From positions 1 to 7,233 of the forward strand of contig JAKSPV010000072.1 of the NCBI GenBank assembly GCA_024404475.1: 7,233 nt of DNA, in the 5' to 3' direction. The number at the start of each line of letters is the position of its first letter. The stretch's first letter is position 1. Under the pieces are notes generated by a model. That model was not told where the DNA came from. It made no database searches and saw only the letters and a program-made list of their open reading frames with translations. Positions 1-5,580 of this stretch are shown piece by piece. Made by a program: the position numbers and the translations under genes. The stretch is from Clostridia bacterium (GTDB lineage Bacteria; Bacillota; Clostridia; Oscillospirales; CAG-272).

Positions 1-32
1 AGCAATGCGGTTACGAAGCGGATCTTTTTCAT
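1..32 (-). CDS. Start of a third gene, probably a secreted protein (partial, runs off the window)
   Basis: Only the first ten codons and two bases of the next are present, reading MKKIRFVTAL from an ATG at 32-30. The start is well supported: a perfect GGAGGT Shine-Dalgarno (bases 42-37) lies four bases upstream of the ATG. Two lysines and an arginine followed by hydrophobic residues look like the n-region and beginning of a signal peptide, much like the MKLRRII and MKIRRIV starts of the two genes upstream. The gene follows the 474-residue secreted protein by 52 bases with no visible hairpin terminator between them, so it is probably the third gene of the same operon. A third paralogue is a reasonable guess but cannot be shown from ten residues; a lipoprotein or an unrelated exported protein is possible. 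Confidence 0.75.
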   Translation of the reverse strand, partial: MKKIRFVTAL

Positions 33-66
33 AGTGACCTCCAAAAATGCTAAATAAAATTGTTAA

Positions 67-85
67 ACAAAGATGCGACAAAGAT
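67..85. repeat. Short direct repeat, ACAAAGAT twice with 3-bp spacer
   Basis: Two identical 8-mers are separated by GCG (an 11-bp period, about one helical turn). They lie in the AT-rich gap before the third gene, and the second copy touches the stop codon of the 474-residue protein. A short palindrome (TTGTTTAACAA) lies beside it at 60-70. This could be a small regulator site or chance; nothing else in the window repeats it. Confidence 0.3.
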
Positions 86-1509
86 CATTTCATCGACGCG
101 CGAATCTTCGCAAAGTCGATCTCGAAATAATGGTAAGAAGACTCTACTTTAATAATGCAGTGCGCGACGTCGGACGGTGTTGAGTTGCCGCGGCTCGTAC
201 TGATAAAGAATGTGCCGGTCTGCCCGACAGCAGAAGCGCTGCCACCGAGATCCTCCAGAGCTGCAAGCTTTATGTCGAACTTACCGTCGGCAAACGTCAG
301 CGACCACACCTCCACATCCGCGGACTCCTGGCAGGAACGGACAAGATAGAGGTTGCCTTCCGTATCCTCAAAGAAGCGGTGGCAGTAATCTGCGCCAAAA
401 TACAGATCCTCCAGCACTTTTGATCCCAGGCAAGCAAATTCGTTATTCGGATCAAAGACGTAGACTGTATTCCGAATGCCTATCGTACCGTTATCCTCCT
501 GCGAGGAAAGCGCATACACAAGTCCGTCTCTCCGAGCCGTCAGAAGATCGCCTTCTCCGCTCGCCCAGTTCGGATACACACCGCGTTCCACATCGTAACG
601 CGCGGGCTCGATCACGATGTTTTCGTATGCATTGGAATTTGCGGCATCAATGACATGGATGAGATGTCCCTCGTCCCACATGAAGTTGGCATCTTCCTTG
701 CGAGAACGGAACTGCCTCATGGCGTCACCCACGGACATTCCCTCCAGGTTGCTCATCATATAGTCGTTCGGCCCAGACTGTTCACAGAGCACATAAAAGC
801 CGCCCTTGCCGTCGCCGTAGCCGTATTCATAGCCGTAGCGGTCATGTTCTCTGAAAAACTGCGGGTTGCCCCACTCGCCCGTCGTGATATCAAATGTATT
901 CCAGCAGAAATCTCCGTCGATACCGGCGCCGCCCGTCGTGGCAACAGCGTAAATCTTATTTGCGACGGGATCGATGAACGCAACAGAATAACCGAGGTCT
1001 TTCGCCTTCGGCTTCTTGCGGCCCATCGTGTGCGTGATCTCGCCGGATGCAACATCGTATTTCCACACGTTGAAGTCAACGCTGCCGAACGGGTTGGTGT
1101 AGCCGGAATAGACCCAGATGTTTTCCTCGGCGTCCGCCATGACGGTGATCGTCGTGCTCACGCCGTAAACGATATCAGAATAGAGTTTTTCTACCGTCTT
1201 GCCGTCGGGCAAAACGCGGATCAGCGACCAGTTATACGTCGAGCCCCAGTCGCCGGAACTGAAGGAGTCACCTGTCAGAACACCGATGTATGTACCGCTC
1301 GAAACATTGACAAGGCGCGTCTGGTTGTTGCCGTGCGCCCACGGGACGTTACCCGTCGTGGTGTCGGCAGCCGCGATCACGTCAAACGGCTCCGAAACAG
1401 CGGAAGCAACCGCACCGGTTCCGTCCTCTGCGGACGCGGCGGAAACGAGGACTACCGCACCGAGCATCAGAAGAGCAAAAAAAGCGGAAATGATGCGACG
1501 AAGTTTCAT
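85..1509 (-). CDS. Secreted hypothetical protein, probable beta-propeller, paralogue of its upstream neighbour
   Basis: This 474-residue protein belongs to no family I recognise. Residues 1-27 form a Sec signal peptide: basic MKLRR, a hydrophobic core at about 7-22, and a likely signal peptidase I site at ASA|ED (25-27). There is no lipobox, LPXTG signal or other transmembrane segment, so it is probably released or loosely bound outside the cell. It aligns end to end with the 477-residue protein upstream, roughly half identical by eye. Conserved blocks include QTRLVNVSSGTY (63-74), GRKKPK (163-168), ANFMWDEGHLIH (274-285), EPARYDVERGVYP (301-313), HRFFEDTEGNLYL (377-389) and a late SRGNSTPSD (439-447). 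Hydrophobic-aromatic strand motifs recur near 132, 187, 239, 285, 332 and 388, which suggests propeller blades (inference). The start at 1509 is preferred over an in-frame ATG at 1518, because the latter directly abuts the AAGGAGG site. It lies 24 bases after the upstream gene and is surely co-transcribed with it. Confidence 0.9.
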   Translation of the reverse strand: MKLRRIISAFFALLMLGAVVLVSAASAEDGTGAVASAVSEPFDVIAAADTTTGNVPWAHGNNQTRLVNVSSGTYIGVLTGDSFSSGDWGSTYNWSLIRVLPDGKTVEKLYSDIVYGVSTTITVMADAEENIWVYSGYTNPFGSVDFNVWKYDVASGEITHTMGRKKPKAKDLGYSVAFIDPVANKIYAVATTGGAGIDGDFCWNTFDITTGEWGNPQFFREHDRYGYEYGYGDGKGGFYVLCEQSGPNDYMMSNLEGMSVGDAMRQFRSRKEDANFMWDEGHLIHVIDAANSNAYENIVIEPARYDVERGVYPNWASGEGDLLTARRDGLVYALSSQEDNGTIGIRNTVYVFDPNNEFACLGSKVLEDLYFGADYCHRFFEDTEGNLYLVRSCQESADVEVWSLTFADGKFDIKLAALEDLGGSASAVGQTGTFFISTSRGNSTPSDVAHCIIKVESSYHYFEIDFAKIRASMK

Positions 1510-1518
1510 GAGGAACAT

Positions 1519-1525
1519 CCTCCTT
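1519..1525 (-). promoter_or_regulatory. Ribosome binding site that decides the start of the 474-residue protein
   Basis: AAGGAGG is a perfect anti-16S match. The in-frame ATG at 1518-1516 follows with no spacer, so it cannot be used efficiently with this site. The ATG at 1509-1507 is nine bases downstream, a normal spacing, and gives a clean MKLRR signal-peptide start. It lies in the 24-bp gap after the upstream stop codon. Confidence 0.85.
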
Positions 1526-1533
1526 GTGAAAGA

Positions 1534-2967
1534 TTATTTCGCCATATTCCGAATGACGGAGAAATCTGCGGTGACGTAGTGGTACGTGCCGCCGGATGCG
1601 ATGATCATGTAGCAAATATCGGACGGGACGGAGTTCGCGCGGCTCGTGTTGTTGAAGAAGACGCTGATGCTCTTTCTGTTCTCGAGAGAGCCGGGGATCT
1701 TTTCGTCGGTTACGAGGCGGAACGAGATCTCGCCGTTCTCAAACGTGACACGCCAGAATTCCATGTAAGCGCCGCTGTCCTCGGTAACGATCATGAGGTA
1801 GATGTTGCCCTCCGCGTCCTGGAAGAAACGGTGGAGGTGATACATGGAGCCGTAGATAGACGGTGCCGCGGCGGAGGCGATCTTCTCGTAGCCGTTCGCC
1901 TTATCGTAAACGTAAAGCGTATTGAAGCTGCCGACCGCGCCGTTGTCTTCCGGCGCGCCGAGGACGAACGCGTAATCCGTGCCGCGCGGCTCGATGAGGT
2001 CGCAGCAGGAGTTCAGCCAGCAGGGGTAAACGCCTTTTTCCACGTCATAGACAGCCGGTTCGATCACATAGTTCGCATAAGCGGCGCCATCTGCATCCGG
2101 AATGTGGATCAGATGCCCTTCATCCCACATGAAATTGGCGTTTTCGTTGCGGGAACGGAACTTGGTCATCGCCTCCGAGACGCGAAGGTCGGGAATGTTC
2201 GACATGAAGTCGTAGTTAGCGCCGTAACGTTCGCAGACAACATAGAAGCCGCCGTTGTTGTCCGGGTAGCCGTACTCATACGCGTAGTGGTGATCCTCCT
2301 TGAAACTGTATGCAGTTCCCCACTGTTTCGTTTCGATATCGAATGCACACCAGGTGAAGTAACCGTAGCCGGAGGAAGCGCCGGTGGACATGATGCCGTA
2401 GATCTTACCGAGATCGGCATCCATCAGAGCGATCGAATAACCGAAGTTGTTGCCCTTCGGTTTCTTTCTGCCGAGGTACTTGTCGATCGTCCCCTCGCTG
2501 ACGTCATAGTGCCAGACGTTGAAGTCGATGCTGCCCATATCGTTCGCCCAGCCGGAGTACAGCCAGATATCTTCGTCCTTGTCAGCCATGATCGTGACCG
2601 TCGTGCTCGTGCCGTAGACCATCTCGGTGTAGAGCAGTTCGGTCGTCTGGCCGTCAGGCGAGATATGGATGAGAGACATTTCGTAGGACGGGCCTGCGGG
2701 GCCTTCCTTGTGGTCGAGAATGTTATCTTTCGTCAGAACGCCGAGATACGTACCGCTCGAGACGTTGACGAGACGCGTCTGCTGGTTGCCGTGCATGGCG
2801 GGAACGTCACCGATATAGGTGCCCGCCGCGGCAATCACGTCAAAGGATTCCGAAAAAACGGAAGCGAAAGCCACGCTGCCGCCCTCATCCGCAGACGCGG
2901 AAAACACGAGCAGAGCCGACGCGGTCAAAAGCGCCAGAAGAAGACAAACGATCCGACGAATTTTCAT
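1534..2967 (-). CDS. Secreted hypothetical protein, probable beta-propeller, first gene of the tandem array
   Basis: This 477-residue protein is the full-length paralogue of the downstream gene and is also unrecognised. It starts at an ATG five bases after GGAGG. Residues 1-26 form a Sec signal peptide: MKIRR, a hydrophobic core at about 7-22, and a cleavage site at ASA|DE (24-26). The cysteine at residue 8 lies before the hydrophobic core and is not a lipobox. The mature part has no membrane span or wall anchor. Hydrophobic-aromatic strand motifs, usually preceded by D-x-x-G-like turns, occur at about 135 (EDIWLYSG), 190 (LGKIYG), 242 (GGFYVV), 288 (GHLIHI), 334 and 390 (GNIYLM). The spacing is 46-56 residues and nearly identical in the paralogue, typical of beta-propeller blades (inference). 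Blocks such as SRANSVPSD (442-450) are strongly conserved between the two. It has its own promoter at 3031-3059 and heads an operon of at least two, probably three, genes. Confidence 0.9.
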   Translation of the reverse strand: MKIRRIVCLLLALLTASALLVFSASADEGGSVAFASVFSESFDVIAAAGTYIGDVPAMHGNQQTRLVNVSSGTYLGVLTKDNILDHKEGPAGPSYEMSLIHISPDGQTTELLYTEMVYGTSTTVTIMADKDEDIWLYSGWANDMGSIDFNVWHYDVSEGTIDKYLGRKKPKGNNFGYSIALMDADLGKIYGIMSTGASSGYGYFTWCAFDIETKQWGTAYSFKEDHHYAYEYGYPDNNGGFYVVCERYGANYDFMSNIPDLRVSEAMTKFRSRNENANFMWDEGHLIHIPDADGAAYANYVIEPAVYDVEKGVYPCWLNSCCDLIEPRGTDYAFVLGAPEDNGAVGSFNTLYVYDKANGYEKIASAAAPSIYGSMYHLHRFFQDAEGNIYLMIVTEDSGAYMEFWRVTFENGEISFRLVTDEKIPGSLENRKSISVFFNNTSRANSVPSDICYMIIASGGTYHYVTADFSVIRNMAK

Positions 2968-2983
2968 AACACCCTCCGATTAA

Positions 2984-3011
2984 CCATTTTGGAAATGGGC
3001 ACAATACGCCC
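2984..3011 (-). promoter_or_regulatory. Two small hairpins in the 5' leader of the secreted-protein operon
   Basis: In the leader between the predicted start point and the GGAGG site, CCATTT and AAATGG pair as a perfect 6-bp stem with a 3-base loop (2984-2998). Just upstream in the mRNA, GGGC and GCCC can form a 4-bp stem around a 7-base loop (2997-3011). The two stems share two bases, so they could be alternatives. Both lie clear of the Shine-Dalgarno sequence (2972-2977). They could stabilise the mRNA or bind a regulator. I recognise no known riboswitch, and the leader is too short for most classes. Confidence 0.35.
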
Positions 3012-3016
3012 TTATA

Positions 3017-3027
3017 ATTAGTCTAAT
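3017..3027. promoter_or_regulatory. Palindrome at the predicted transcription start (possible operator)
   Basis: ATTAG-T-CTAAT is a perfect 5-bp-arm inverted repeat starting four bases downstream of the -10 box and covering the expected start point near 3024. This is a usual place for a repressor operator. The arms are short and the region is AT-rich, so chance occurrence is possible. Confidence 0.35.
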
Positions 3028-3030
3028 GTT

Positions 3031-3059
3031 ATCATATCATAATCATCAATTTTTTGCAA
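3031..3059 (-). promoter_or_regulatory. Sigma-A-type promoter of the secreted-protein operon
   Basis: Read on the minus strand, the -35 box TTGCAA (3059-3054) is followed by a 17-bp AT-rich spacer and the -10 box TATGAT (3036-3031). Transcription should start near 3024, giving a leader of roughly 55 bases before the ATG at 2967. It lies downstream of the iorB terminator, so the secreted array is an independent unit. The sequence around the -35 box (TTTTGCAAGAG on the plus strand, 3052-3062) is identical to that at the iorA promoter. Confidence 0.8.
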
Positions 3060-3071
3060 GAGAAATCCCGC

Positions 3072-3090
3072 TTTTTTGTGCGTTTTTTTT
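3072..3090 (-). promoter_or_regulatory. A-tracts upstream of the promoter (UP-element-like or bent DNA)
   Basis: On the minus strand there is a run of eight A (3090-3083) and a run of six A (3077-3072), with centres about 12 bp apart; a further six-A run overlaps the edge of the -35 box and spacer (3055-3050). Relative to the predicted start they fall at about -48 to -66, where an UP element or intrinsically curved DNA would raise promoter strength. This is inferred from position and composition only. Confidence 0.4.
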
Positions 3091-3128
3091 GCTGGCGGAA
3101 AAGTGCGGAAAAACTCCCCGTAAAGTGC

Positions 3129-3165
3129 AAAAAAAGAAAAAGCCACCGCGTTCAGCGGTGGCTTT
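3129..3165 (-). terminator. Rho-independent terminator of the iorAB operon
   Basis: On the minus strand a perfect 11-bp stem (arms 3165-3155 and 3149-3139, core GCCACCGC/GCGGTGGC) with a 5-base loop is followed by TTTTTCTTTTTTT (3141-3129). It begins nine bases after the iorB stop codon. It cleanly separates iorAB from the secreted-protein operon. Confidence 0.95.
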
Positions 3166-3174
3166 CGTTATGGA

Positions 3175-3747
3175 TCAGCTGTTATAGCCGAGAAGGAATG
3201 CTTTCTTATTCATTTCGACGAATTTCGGCGCTACGCTCTGCTCAATGGCGGCAAGCCATTTTTCCGTCGGAATGTCGAAGCAGCGGGAAAGACGCCCCAT
3301 GAGGACGATGTTGACCGCCTTTGACGACCCCGCCTTTTCGGCGAGGGCAAGCGCGTTGATCGCGTCCACCTTGATGCCCTTGGCGGTCAGCTCGTCGAGG
3401 ATATCTTCCGGATAAGCTGCCGCGCCGGTAATAACCGGCATCGGGTCGATCTGTTGCGTATTGACGACAATCGTGCCGCCCGCTTTCAGGCAGGAGGCAT
3501 ACCGCGCCGCCTCGAGTTTTTCAAACGAAACGATGAAATCTGCCTCGCCTTTCACAATGATAGGCGAGAAGACCTTGTCGCCGAAGCGGACGTACGTTTC
3601 GACGGAGCCGCCGCGCTGGCTCATGCCGTGGACTTCCGACACCTTGACGTCGTAGCCCTCGTTCAGGAGAAGACGACCGAGAAGTTTGCTGGCGAGAAGC
3701 GAGCCCTGCCCGCCGACGCCGACAATCATCAGACTGGTAACGGACAT
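3175..3747 (-). CDS. iorB: Indolepyruvate:ferredoxin oxidoreductase, beta subunit
   Basis: This 190-residue protein is the small (gamma-domain-type) subunit of arylpyruvate:ferredoxin oxidoreductase (EC 1.2.7.8 activity with IorA). The enzyme converts indolepyruvate, phenylpyruvate or hydroxyphenylpyruvate plus CoA to the aryl-acetyl-CoA, CO2 and reduced ferredoxin in the cytoplasm. An N-terminal strand and glycine loop, MIVGVGGQG (7-15), is followed by SEVHGMSQRGGSVETYVRFG (37-56), both hallmarks of the pyruvate:ferredoxin oxidoreductase gamma/catalytic domain family. The length is usual for IorB. The start ATG follows the iorA TGA by one base, and its Shine-Dalgarno sequence, GAGGTG (3760-3755), lies inside the last codons of iorA, so translation is probably coupled. 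A strong terminator follows. The subunit alone has no iron-sulfur motif, as expected. The family is secure; the preferred aromatic substrate is not visible from sequence. Confidence 0.95.
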   Translation of the reverse strand: MSVTSLMIVGVGGQGSLLASKLLGRLLLNEGYDVKVSEVHGMSQRGGSVETYVRFGDKVFSPIIVKGEADFIVSFEKLEAARYASCLKAGGTIVVNTQQIDPMPVITGAAAYPEDILDELTAKGIKVDAINALALAEKAGSSKAVNIVLMGRLSRCFDIPTEKWLAAIEQSVAPKFVEMNKKAFLLGYNS

Positions 3748-3748
3748 A

Positions 3749-5485
3749 TCAGCGCACCTCGCTTTCCATAGCGTCGAACTTGCAGAGCTGACGGCAGACG
3801 TCGCAGCCGACGCACTGCGTGTGGTCGATCACGGCTTTGCCTTTCTTCATGCTGATCGCCGGGCAGCCGATCCGCATGCAGCTCTTGCAGCCGCGGCACT
3901 TGTCGGCGTTCACGTGAACGGGCGACTTCGGCTTCACATATTTCAGGAGCATACACGGCCGGCGGCTGATGATGACGGACGGCTCGTCTGCGGCAAGTTC
4001 CTCTTTAAGTGCTTTATCGCAGGCGTCGAGATCGTAAGGATCAACCACGCGGACGCGATTAATACCGACGGCATGGCAGAGCGTTTCGAGGTCGATCTTC
4101 CCTGCCGGGTCGCCCTTGATGTTGTAACCCGTCGTCGGGTTCTGCTGGTGACCGGTCATGCCGGTGATGGAGTTGTCGAGGATGATAACGGTCGAATTCG
4201 AGCCGTTGTACGCGATGTTGACGAGTCCCGTGATGCCGGAATGCATGAACGTGCTGTCACCGATAACGGCGACAGTCTTTCCTTCCGTTTCGGCGCCGCC
4301 GGCTTTATTGAAGCCGTGGATGCCGGAAACGGACGCACCCATGCAGAGAACGGAATCGACGGCGGAAAGCGGCGGCTGTGCGCCAAGCGTATAACAGCCG
4401 ATATCGCCGAGCACGGTGACTTTATTCTTCGCAAGCACATAGTAGAGACCGCGGTGCGGGCATCCGGCGCACATGACGGGCGGACGCACGGGAATCGGCG
4501 TATCGGCGGCGACGGACGGTGCCTCCGGAATACCGAATGCACGGCGGACGGTCTCCTGTGTGTACTCACCGATCGGAGAGAAGAGCGACTTGCCCTCGAC
4601 CTTGACGCCGATGGCGTTGCAGTGGTTTTCGATCACGCCGTCCAGCTCCTCGATCACGACGACGCGATCGACTTTGGCGGCAAAGTCGCGGATCAAATCA
4701 ACAGGCAGCGGATTGACAAGGCCGAGTTTCAGAACGCTGACCGTGTCACCGAAGACCTCTTTGACGTACTGATAGGACGTGCCCGCGGTGATGATGCCGA
4801 GTTTCGTGCCGCCCATTTCCACACGGTTGAACGGGCAGTTCTCAGCGTATTCGGTGAGGCGCGCGGTGCGCTCCTCGACGACCGGGTGACGCTTCTTCGC
4901 GTTACCGGGCATCATGATGTATTTCGCGCCGTTCTTCTCGTAGGATTTGGCGGCGTCAGTCGTTCTGTCACCGGTATCGACGATGCTCTGCGAATGAGCG
5001 GTGCGCATACAGACGCGGAAGAGCACGGGCGTATCAAACGTCTCGGAGAGCGTGAATGCTTCCCTGGCGAAGCGGAGGCACTCGTCGGAATCGGACGGTT
5101 CAAGCATCGGTACCTTGGCGGCAACGGCGTAGTGGCGGGAATCCTGCTCGTTCTGCGAGGAGAACATACCGGGATCGTCCGCGACGCAGATCACGAGGCC
5201 GGCGTTGACGCCGGTATAGGACATCGTAAAGAGCGGGTCGGCGGCAACGTTCAGGCCGACATGCTTCATGCAGCAGGCGCTTCTGACGCCGCGGAGCGAC
5301 GCACCGAATGCGACCTCCATGGCGACCTTTTCGTTCGGTGCCCACTCACAGTATATTTCGTCATATTTGGCAGCCGATTCCGTGATTTCAGTGGACGGCG
5401 TGCCAGGATAACTGGAAACGACGCCGACGCCCGCCTCGTAGAGGCCGCGGGCAACGGCAGCGTTGCCGATCTGGAGTTGTTTCAT
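3749..5485 (-). CDS. iorA: Indolepyruvate:ferredoxin oxidoreductase, alpha subunit (TPP and 2[4Fe-4S])
   Basis: This 578-residue protein is the large catalytic subunit that pairs with IorB. The N-terminal pyrimidine-binding-type domain carries SYPGTPSTEI (25-34). A central transketolase-C-like domain lies at about 225-300 (KLGIITAGTSYQYV from 228). The TPP/PP domain has CAGCPHRG (339-346), GDIGCYTLG (360-368) and the diphosphate/Mg motif GDSTFMHSGITG (409-420) with LDNSITGMTGHQ (436-447). A C-terminal 2[4Fe-4S] ferredoxin domain has cysteines at 530, 533, 536 and 541 and at 558, 561, 564 and 568; the last is followed by lysine rather than the common proline. The start at 5485 is chosen because GAGGGGG sits seven bases upstream and the protein then begins in the standard way (MKQLQIGNAAVARG). 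The open frame runs back to 5707, but that extension overlaps the MFS gene and the promoter and has no family-like sequence. A dedicated promoter lies at 5525-5553. The clusters imply an oxygen-sensitive enzyme of an anaerobe. Confidence 0.96.
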   Translation of the reverse strand: MKQLQIGNAAVARGLYEAGVGVVSSYPGTPSTEITESAAKYDEIYCEWAPNEKVAMEVAFGASLRGVRSACCMKHVGLNVAADPLFTMSYTGVNAGLVICVADDPGMFSSQNEQDSRHYAVAAKVPMLEPSDSDECLRFAREAFTLSETFDTPVLFRVCMRTAHSQSIVDTGDRTTDAAKSYEKNGAKYIMMPGNAKKRHPVVEERTARLTEYAENCPFNRVEMGGTKLGIITAGTSYQYVKEVFGDTVSVLKLGLVNPLPVDLIRDFAAKVDRVVVIEELDGVIENHCNAIGVKVEGKSLFSPIGEYTQETVRRAFGIPEAPSVAADTPIPVRPPVMCAGCPHRGLYYVLAKNKVTVLGDIGCYTLGAQPPLSAVDSVLCMGASVSGIHGFNKAGGAETEGKTVAVIGDSTFMHSGITGLVNIAYNGSNSTVIILDNSITGMTGHQQNPTTGYNIKGDPAGKIDLETLCHAVGINRVRVVDPYDLDACDKALKEELAADEPSVIISRRPCMLLKYVKPKSPVHVNADKCRGCKSCMRIGCPAISMKKGKAVIDHTQCVGCDVCRQLCKFDAMESEVR

Positions 5486-5492
5486 GGGTATT

Positions 5493-5499
5493 CCCCCTC
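5493..5499 (-). promoter_or_regulatory. Ribosome binding site deciding the iorA start
   Basis: GAGGGGG lies seven bases before the ATG at 5485-5483. It sits downstream of the predicted promoter, so the longer open frame reaching back to 5707 would not be contained in the promoter-driven mRNA. Confidence 0.85.
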
Positions 5500-5524
5500 T
5501 GTCTGTTTCAAAATAACGGAAATC

Positions 5525-5553
5525 AGTATAGCACAGATCCGCCTCTTTTGCAA
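5525..5553 (-). promoter_or_regulatory. Near-consensus extended -10 promoter of iorAB, embedded in a hairpin
   Basis: On the minus strand, TTGCAA (5553-5548) is separated by exactly 17 bp from TATACT (5530-5525), which is preceded by TGC (an extended -10, TGnTATACT). The start point should be near 5518, giving a leader of about 33 bases. The -35 box begins in the last two bases of one arm and fills the loop of the perfect inverted repeat at 5536-5563, and the other arm makes up most of the spacer. iorAB therefore has its own strong promoter despite following the MFS gene by only 95 bp. Confidence 0.82.
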
Positions 5554-5563
5554 GAGGCGGATC
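5536..5563. terminator. Perfect 12-bp-arm hairpin after the MFS gene (terminator or operator)
   Basis: GATCCGCCTCTT and AAGAGGCGGATC pair perfectly around a 4-base loop. It starts 17 bases past the MFS stop codon, where a terminator is expected. In the MFS direction, however, no T-run follows; the next bases are the iorA -10 region. On the plus strand it is followed by GAG and then five T (5568-5572), so it would terminate antisense transcription better. An alternative is a repressor operator overlapping the -35 box. Termination of the MFS message is likely but inefficient release is possible. Confidence 0.6.
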
Positions 5564-5580
5564 GAGGTTTTTGTCGTGTT

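Noticed and set aside
67..85. The two ACAAAGAT copies as the start of a CRISPR or larger repeat array
   Set aside because: There are only two 8-bp copies with a 3-bp spacer, and no further copies nearby.
1510..1518. An upstream ATG adding MFL to the 474-residue protein
   Set aside because: It directly abuts the AAGGAGG site, leaving no spacer; the ATG at 1509 has normal spacing.
655..3021. A 788-codon open frame on the plus strand, with an apparent internal duplication
   Set aside because: It is antisense to both secreted genes, runs through the promoter region and has no ribosome site. Its apparent internal repeat just mirrors the paralogy of the real genes.
2968..3174. A riboswitch or small RNA in the 207-bp gap
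   Set aside because: The gap is explained by the iorB terminator, A-tracts and a promoter; the predicted leader is only about 55 bases and matches no riboswitch pattern that I know.
3054..3302. A plus-strand 82-codon frame over the terminator and iorB end
   Set aside because: It crosses a strong terminator and the conserved iorB C-terminus, with no ribosome site or recognisable product.
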